DNA of 11,522 nucleotides from an uncultured bacterium (GTDB taxonomy: Bacteria; Verrucomicrobiota; Lentisphaeria; Oligosphaerales; Oligosphaeraceae): the NCBI GenBank assembly GCA_902783355.1, contig CACZQQ010000249.1:1-11522 (forward strand), in the 5' to 3' direction. A program made the position numbers and the translations under genes. The notes beneath the pieces are model-generated. The model searched no databases. It worked only from the letters and a program-made list of their open reading frames with translations, and had not been told where the DNA came from. Positions 7,534 to 11,522 of the stretch are shown here, piece after piece (the first letter of the stretch is position 1; each line of letters begins with the position of its first letter).

Positions 7534-7652
7534 GGTTTGTTCTTCCTTTTTATGCTGTTCCTACGCGCCCGCCGTCCGGGCTGAATCCATCTTCAGGATG
7601 GCATATCGCGTAAAACGCATAATTTAATGCAATTATTGTGCGCAGGCGCGCC
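7534..7652 (-). promoter_or_regulatory. Probable promoter/operator and leader of the XRE-cupin operon
   Basis: This 119-bp gap is the only larger break between the acetylesterase gene and the window start. Three inverted repeats lie in a row in its AT-rich part: GCGT-AAA-ACGC (7608-7618), GCAT-AATTTA-ATGC (7617-7630) and CAAT-T-ATTG (7630-7638). They are candidate operators for the XRE protein. On the minus strand TTGCAT (7632-7627) could be a -35 box, with CGATAT about 18 bp downstream as a weak -10; this is a guess. Downstream, two 15-bp hairpins, CCATC/GATGG (7587-7601) and GCCCG/CGGGC (7567-7581), each with a 5-nt loop, would lie in the mRNA leader. No U-rich terminator for the acetylesterase gene is visible. 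Confidence 0.5.
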
Positions 7653-9680
7653 CTACGGCCGCATCATGGCGGCGTAGTCGCATTTGTCGGAGCGGAAGGG
7701 GACGGCGGGGAGCCCCTCGCGGTTGCAGAGGTTCACCTTGCAGAAGCCCGTGAAGGCGTAGCGCACGCGCTGCGGGAAGGGGACCTCGTCGCTCCAGACG
7801 ACGACCGTGCCGCCCTCGATGCGGGCGTTGGCGCGGTGGAAATGGCAGCCGTCCTTGTAGACGGTGGCGCCTAGGTCCAGCTCGTTGCAGATCCAGAAGC
7901 CCTTGGGGGGCTCGCCGTCGGTGGTGGTCAGGCCGCTGCCGACGTTGCGGAAGAAGACGCGGATGCGGCCCTCCTCGTAGCGGATGCCGTCGAATTCGGG
8001 CCCGTCGGCCAGGGCGGCGGTCTCGCCGAGGAGGGACTCCGCCTTGAGGGCGAGGCGTTCGCCGACGGTGCGCTTGTCGAAGGGGTGGATGTTGAAGGCG
8101 TCGCCCACGTCCATCGCCACGACGATGCCGACGTTCCTGCGGCAGCGCGGCATCTCCGCCTGGATCTCGCGCACGAGGGCGTAGCCGGAGAGCTCGCCCA
8201 CCGGCAGCGCGTCCGCGACCATCTCGTCGGTGCATCCGGGCGGCACGGTGTCCACGCCGCTGAAGGCGGCCAGCTGCACGATCAGGAAGGGCATCTCCAG
8301 GTCGCCCCACTTCTCGCGCCAGTCGTCGATGAGCATCTGGTGGTGGCGGTAGTAGTCGAAGCAGCCGTTGTTGGTGCAGCCCTGGTACCAGATGACGCCC
8401 TTGATGTCGTAGCGCGTCCAGGGGGCGGCCATGCCGTTGTACATGGAGGCGGGCCGGCGGATGGTGATGGGCATGTATTTGCCGCTGTTGCAGGTGTGAG
8501 GCAGGGCGGGCTTCGGCGGGAAGTCCTCCGGCGTGCGCCCCACGACCTTGCTGCGGAAGTGGACGTACTCGTACTGCTTGAAGGCGCCGTCGGGCGCGGT
8601 CAGCACCATGCCGAGCGTCTCGACCGTGCCGCCGCCGTGTCCGTCCAGCACGCAGACCAGCAGGTTGCGGCCCGCCTTGAGGAGTCCTGCGGGGACGCTG
8701 TAGTGGCGCATGCAGATGAAGCCCTGGTAGCCGTCCTGCCGCGTGCGGCCGATGAGCCGGCCGTTCAGATAGGTCTCGTCCAGATCCATGACGGGCCCGT
8801 AGGTCAAGGTGAGCGCCTTGCCGGCGAACTCGTCGGGGACGTCGAAGAAGATGCGCGAGACCTGGCGGCCGCCGGTCAGCATGGGGGCGGTTCCCGTCTG
8901 GTCGGCCTCCCAGCCGCTGTCGTCGAAGTCGTCCTTGAGCCACGCGGGGTCCACGGGCGGCATGGCCGCCTCGAAGGCGTCAACCCACTGCTGGACCTCG
9001 GGGTGCGCCGCCAATGCGGCCCGCCACTCCGCCTGCCATTCCGCCTCCGTCTGCGTCGGAAGCCCCTCGCCCGACTGGATGAACTTGTCGCCGGAAATCC
9101 ACGGCTCGATGCCAGAGCCGCCCCAGCTGCAGTGGATGAGGCCGACGGGCACCTTCATGTCCGCCTGCAGCTTCCGCCCGAAGAAGTAGGCCACGGCGGA
9201 GAAGTCGCGCAGGGAGGCCGCGTCGCAGGGGCGCCACTTGACGCTGTCGCCGACCTCCTCCTGCGGCGTCTCGCTGAGGCGGCGGCAGCAGTTGCAGAGG
9301 CGGATGAGGGGATTGGCGCCCTGCGCCTGTACCGCCTCGCCCTCCCCTGGCGGCAGACGGAAGAGGCCGCGGTCGCCCGCGACGGGGAACTCCATGTTCG
9401 ACTGCCCCGAGCAGAACCACACGTCCCCCACAAGCATGTCCTCCAGGACGACCGTCTGCGCGCCGTCGGAGAGGCGCAGCTCGTAGGGGCCGCCGGCCTC
9501 CATGGGCGGCAGGACCGCGCTCCAGCGGCCGTCCGCCCCGCCGACGGCATGGGCCTGGCGGCCGGCGAAGTCAACGGTCAAGGCGGCGCCGGGGGCGCAA
9601 TAGCCGGAGAGGCGGATGGGCTTGCGGCGCTGCAGCACCGCGTGGGAGGTGAAGACGCTGTGGAAGGAGAGTGTGGACAT
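7653..9680 (-). CDS. Sialate O-acetylesterase-like protein (SGNH/SASA family) with inserted jelly-roll domain
   Basis: 675 residues. The family removes O-acetyl groups from sialic acids or other acetylated sugars. The N-terminal FTSHAVLQRRKPIRLSGYCAPG is typical, and the nucleophile block is CSGQSNMEFPV with S94 as the predicted catalytic serine. YFFGRKLQADMKVPVGLIHC and SWGGSGIEPWIS continue the SGNH core. Residues about 246-365 form an inserted GH2-like sugar-binding domain (DDFDDSGWEAD, LDETYLNGRLIGRTRQDGY, AGLLKAGRNLLVCVLD). The core resumes with GVIWYQGCTNN and ends with the predicted catalytic H532 in NIHPFDKRTVGERLAL. Two sites differ from the common form: GESN is GCTN, and DIHP is NIHP. 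No signal peptide is present, so the enzyme looks cytosolic. The ATG at 9680 fits the family N-terminus although no strong ribosome binding site precedes it. It begins 44 bp after the serine hydrolase gene and is probably co-transcribed with it. Confidence 0.9.
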   Translation of the reverse strand: MSTLSFHSVFTSHAVLQRRKPIRLSGYCAPGAALTVDFAGRQAHAVGGADGRWSAVLPPMEAGGPYELRLSDGAQTVVLEDMLVGDVWFCSGQSNMEFPVAGDRGLFRLPPGEGEAVQAQGANPLIRLCNCCRRLSETPQEEVGDSVKWRPCDAASLRDFSAVAYFFGRKLQADMKVPVGLIHCSWGGSGIEPWISGDKFIQSGEGLPTQTEAEWQAEWRAALAAHPEVQQWVDAFEAAMPPVDPAWLKDDFDDSGWEADQTGTAPMLTGGRQVSRIFFDVPDEFAGKALTLTYGPVMDLDETYLNGRLIGRTRQDGYQGFICMRHYSVPAGLLKAGRNLLVCVLDGHGGGTVETLGMVLTAPDGAFKQYEYVHFRSKVVGRTPEDFPPKPALPHTCNSGKYMPITIRRPASMYNGMAAPWTRYDIKGVIWYQGCTNNGCFDYYRHHQMLIDDWREKWGDLEMPFLIVQLAAFSGVDTVPPGCTDEMVADALPVGELSGYALVREIQAEMPRCRRNVGIVVAMDVGDAFNIHPFDKRTVGERLALKAESLLGETAALADGPEFDGIRYEEGRIRVFFRNVGSGLTTTDGEPPKGFWICNELDLGATVYKDGCHFHRANARIEGGTVVVWSDEVPFPQRVRYAFTGFCKVNLCNREGLPAVPFRSDKCDYAAMMRP

Positions 9681-9724
9681 GGTGCTTGTTTTTCTACATT
9701 GTTGATGTGCAACTGGTTAATACA

Positions 9725-11143
9725 TCAGGCATTTGCGTCGATGGAGGCAGGGCGGTGGATCCAGCCAAGGCCCAGGGCGAACTGCGTCGTGCGCGTCAGG
9801 CGCTTCCGCGCGCCCGTGGCGATGCGGTAGGTGTCCACCCAGCCCGTGTCCATGGCGACGGCGGTGATGACCAGCGTCTCCGCGTCCTCCCATCGCGCGA
9901 TGGCGCGGTAGGGATGCGGCGAGACATCGTCCAGCCGGAGGGTGAAGGCGGCCCCGAGCGGCTCCGTGAAGGAGGCGCGCAGCTGCTCGAAGCGGTCTTT
10001 CTGACGGAAGGTGATGGCGGCCTCCGACGCATTCGCGTCCACAAGCATCTCCCAGCCTGCCGCCTCGAAGCGCAGGCCGTGGAGCGGCCCGGAGGGCGGG
10101 CAGGAAGCCTTCGGCGCAAAGGGGCGGATGACGCGCGAGGCGCAAAGCGCCCGCAACTCCTGCAGCGCGGACGGGTTTTCCTGTAACTCATTGGGCGTAA
10201 ACGACTTACGCATATCCCACAGATGCGTCAGCACCTGCTGCATGTCCGCCAGGCAGGCGGTCGTCACCATCACGAGGTCGTCCTCGGGAACGACGACGAT
10301 GTACTGCCCGAAGGCGCCGTCGCCGCGGAAGCCGTGCAGGCTCATCCAGAACTGGAAGCCGTAGCCGACCTTCCAGTCGGGCGTCTCGTTGGCGGAGTTG
10401 TCGGCCTGCGGCCGCGTGGCCTCCGCCAGATAGTCCGCCGGCAGAAGCCGCCTCCCCTGCCAGACGCCCTTCTGGAGAAGGAGCTGTCCCACCTTGGCCA
10501 AATCGTTGGCGGAGAGCATGAAGCCCCAGCCGCCCAGGTTGGTCCCCTGCGGACAGCACTCCCACTGGCCTGGCAGGATGCCCAGCGGCTCGAAGAGGCG
10601 CGGCATGAGGTATTCGCGGACGTTGAGGCCGGTCACGCGCCGCACCACCGCCGCCAGCATGTAGGTGCCCAGCGAGTTGTAGGTGAAGACGCTGCCCGGC
10701 TCCTGCTGGAGGGGCGACGAGATGAAGGCGCGGCACCAGTCCTGCGCGCCCTCCGGCTGCGTGACGAGCCCCGTCGGCTCGACGGTGTGGCCGCTGCTCA
10801 TGCACAGCAAATGCCGCAGCGTCACCGACTTCATGCGCTCGTCCGTGACGTCGCCCGCGTATTCAGGCAGGTAGGACAGCAGCGGCTTCTCGATGTCCAG
10901 CAGGCCCTCGGCGCGCGCAAAGCCCACCGCCAGCGAAGTGAAGCTCTTGCTCAGCGAGTGGAGGATGTGCTTGCCGTCGAGGTCAAAGGGCGCCCACGCC
11001 ATGGAGAGGGCAATCTGCCCGTGGCGCATGAGGGTGAGCGTGTGGAGAGTGTCGATGGCGTCCAGCTTGCGGACGAAGGCCGCCAGCGCGGCGCTGGGGA
11101 TGCCGACGGCCTCCGGAGAGGCCGCGATGGGTGCGAAGGACAT
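9725..11143 (-). CDS. Beta-lactamase-family serine hydrolase (class C/S12 type)
   Basis: 472 residues from the ATG at 11143, which has AAGGAG 5 nt upstream; an in-frame TTG at 11179 is rejected. The N-terminal domain follows the class C beta-lactamase/D-Ala-D-Ala carboxypeptidase fold: the SxxK motif is SLSK with S63 and K66, the second motif is the tyrosine Y155 in FTYNSLGTYML, and GDGAFGQY (274-281) stands where the KTG/HxG motif is expected. LRHLLCMSSGH, RLFEPLGI, GGWGFMLSANDLAKVGQLLL and PEDDLVMVTTA are typical of this family. Residues from about 330 form a separate beta-rich C-terminal domain I cannot name. There is no signal peptide, which is unlike true beta-lactamases and penicillin-binding proteins, so an esterase or amidase role in the cytosol is more likely than drug resistance. 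It is the first gene of a probable two-gene unit with the acetylesterase. Confidence 0.88.
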   Translation of the reverse strand: MSFAPIAASPEAVGIPSAALAAFVRKLDAIDTLHTLTLMRHGQIALSMAWAPFDLDGKHILHSLSKSFTSLAVGFARAEGLLDIEKPLLSYLPEYAGDVTDERMKSVTLRHLLCMSSGHTVEPTGLVTQPEGAQDWCRAFISSPLQQEPGSVFTYNSLGTYMLAAVVRRVTGLNVREYLMPRLFEPLGILPGQWECCPQGTNLGGWGFMLSANDLAKVGQLLLQKGVWQGRRLLPADYLAEATRPQADNSANETPDWKVGYGFQFWMSLHGFRGDGAFGQYIVVVPEDDLVMVTTACLADMQQVLTHLWDMRKSFTPNELQENPSALQELRALCASRVIRPFAPKASCPPSGPLHGLRFEAAGWEMLVDANASEAAITFRQKDRFEQLRASFTEPLGAAFTLRLDDVSPHPYRAIARWEDAETLVITAVAMDTGWVDTYRIATGARKRLTRTTQFALGLGWIHRPASIDANA

Positions 11144-11148
11144 GGGGA

Positions 11149-11183
11149 CTCCTTGAAAACAGGGGATTCTTGAAATCAAGGAG
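11149..11183 (-). promoter_or_regulatory. Inverted repeat able to sequester the ribosome binding site of the beta-lactamase-family gene
   Basis: On the minus strand CTCCTTGA (11183-11176) is the exact reverse complement of TCAAGGAG (11156-11149), which contains the Shine-Dalgarno sequence of the gene starting at 11143. The arms are 8 bp and perfect, separated by 19 nt. Within the loop CAAG, followed by GAAT, can pair instead with part of the upstream arm (CTTG, ATTC), giving a competing local hairpin that would free the ribosome binding site. Switching is inference; the pairing potential is visible directly. Confidence 0.5.
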
Positions 11184-11198
11184 AATATAATTTGTCTG

Positions 11199-11219
11199 CC
11201 ATGTTCGGGAGAACAATGG
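11199..11219. promoter_or_regulatory. Imperfect inverted repeat upstream of the beta-lactamase-family gene
   Basis: CCATGTTC (11199-11206) and GAACAATGG (11211-11219) form an 8-bp inverted repeat with one bulged base around GGGA. It lies just upstream, in the minus direction, of an AT-rich TATATT (about 11190-11185) that could be a -10 box, so it could be an operator. No convincing -35 box was found. Confidence 0.35.
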
Positions 11220-11283
11220 CATCGCGATCACGGCTTTTCGTCAAGCAATCTCTCCACAGGCACGAGATAGTCGAAATGATTAC

Positions 11284-11318
11284 GGGCGACTATTTCATAA
11301 AAATGGGATTAGTCGCCC
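11284..11318. repeat. 35-bp palindromic repeat, copy 1
   Basis: Perfect 9-bp arms GGGCGACTA and TAGTCGCCC flank a 17-nt centre. In plus-strand RNA the inner TTTCAT and ATGGGA could extend the stem with G-U pairs and leave a small A-rich loop. It is 33/35 identical to copy 2, and both lie in non-coding DNA between two minus-strand genes. Confidence 0.93.
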
Positions 11319-11338
11319 GATTTTGGGAACCGATTTTT

Positions 11339-11373
11339 GGGCGACTATTTCATAAAAACAGGATTAGTCGCCC
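11339..11373. repeat. 35-bp palindromic repeat, copy 2
   Basis: Same 9-bp arms as copy 1, starting 55 bp further on; the only differences are two adjacent central bases (TG to CA). ATTTTG follows both copies after one variable base. The copy lies 14 bp from the stop codon of the membrane protein gene. It could serve as that gene's terminator stem, but in the minus direction it is followed by an A-tract, not a U-tract. Confidence 0.93.
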
Positions 11374-11387
11374 TATTTTGCCGAAAT

Positions 11388-11522
11388 TCAGGCCGCCGGC
11401 TCCTGCTTGCCGCCGTGGTGCTTCTTCAGGGCAATGATGCCGACGCAGTAGAGGACGCCGGCGATGAACTTGATGGCGGCGCTGCCGGCGAAGATGGTGA
11501 CGGGCTGGAAGACGCGCATGAG
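11388..11522 (-). CDS. C-terminal end of a membrane protein (start outside window)
   Basis: Only the last 44 residues and the TGA stop are present. The visible part is a hydrophobic, probably membrane-spanning segment (IFAGSAAIKFIAGVLYCVG then IIAL) followed by a short positively charged tail (KKHHGGKQEPAA). Nearly every codon ends in G or C, as in the other genes here, which supports real coding. The positive tail suggests that the C-terminus faces the cytoplasm. The family cannot be named from this piece; a transporter is possible. Confidence 0.72.
   Translation of the reverse strand, partial: LMRVFQPVTIFAGSAAIKFIAGVLYCVGIIALKKHHGGKQEPAA

Noticed and set aside
9681..9724. Separate promoter for the acetylesterase gene
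   Set aside because: The 44-bp AT-rich gap contains TTGCAC but no -10 box at suitable spacing.
3498..9830. Very long plus-strand reading frames (603, 784 and 581 codons) opposite the minus-strand genes
   Set aside because: They mirror the codon structure of well-recognised minus-strand genes in GC-rich DNA, lack recognisable domains and have Arg/Ala/Val/Gly-heavy composition.
9725..11143. Antibiotic-resistance beta-lactamase
   Set aside because: The active-site motifs fit the broad family, but the third motif differs, there is no signal peptide and a large extra C-terminal domain is present.
11144..11179. Upstream TTG start for the beta-lactamase-family gene
   Set aside because: The ATG at 11143 has an ideal AAGGAG at 5 nt; the added twelve residues would be encoded across that site.
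11284..11373. CRISPR array
   Set aside because: Only two repeat units with a 20-bp spacer and strong internal palindromes; no cas gene is in the window.
11284..11373. Classical rho-independent terminators for the membrane protein gene
   Set aside because: In the minus direction the stems are followed by A-rich, not U-rich, sequence; a terminator role is possible but not supported.
11192..11437. Short plus-strand frame across the 35-bp palindromes
   Set aside because: It has no ribosome binding site, runs over the repeats and overlaps the better-supported minus-strand membrane protein end.

Overview
The window is GC-rich, Gram-negative-type DNA in which every gene I can support lies on the minus strand, so transcription runs from high to low coordinates. 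Signs of a diderm bacterium are an LptE-like lipoprotein, a periplasmic TPR protein and the MEP-pathway enzyme IspF. The set of families (GH2-like hydrolase, sialate O-acetylesterase with an inserted jelly-roll domain, beta-lactamase-family hydrolase) and the short-period spacer repeats suggest a gut or rumen member of the PVC group (Kiritimatiellota, Lentisphaerota or Verrucomicrobiota). That placement is inference and cannot be proven from the window.

Layout in the order of transcription. (1) 11388-11522 is the C-terminal end of a membrane protein that begins outside the window. (2) 11144-11387 is an AT-richer intergenic region with two near-identical 35-bp palindromic repeats, a smaller inverted repeat, and an inverted repeat that could hide the ribosome binding site of the next gene. 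(3) 11143-7653 holds two cytosolic hydrolases, a beta-lactamase-family serine hydrolase and a sialate O-acetylesterase. (4) 7534-7652 is a likely promoter/operator region. (5) From 7533 down to the window edge is a tightly packed run of eight genes: XRE-cupin regulator, AMP-forming acyl-CoA ligase, TPR/BamD-like protein, LptE-like lipoprotein, IspF, GcvH, S66 LD-carboxypeptidase-like peptidase, and a GH2-family hydrolase cut by the window start. Junctions in this run are overlaps of 1-4 bp or gaps of 3-36 bp, so it looks like one operon.

The genes suggest an envelope and housekeeping theme in the long operon: acyl activation, outer-membrane biogenesis, isoprenoid precursor synthesis and peptidoglycan turnover, with a lipoyl carrier protein between them. 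The flanking genes encode carbohydrate or ester hydrolases without export signals. I see no clear new defence or mobile system. The most notable non-gene signals are the paired 35-bp palindromes, the SD-pairing leader before the beta-lactamase-family gene, and a 9-bp tandem repeat that encodes the tail of IspF and also supplies the gcvH ribosome binding site.
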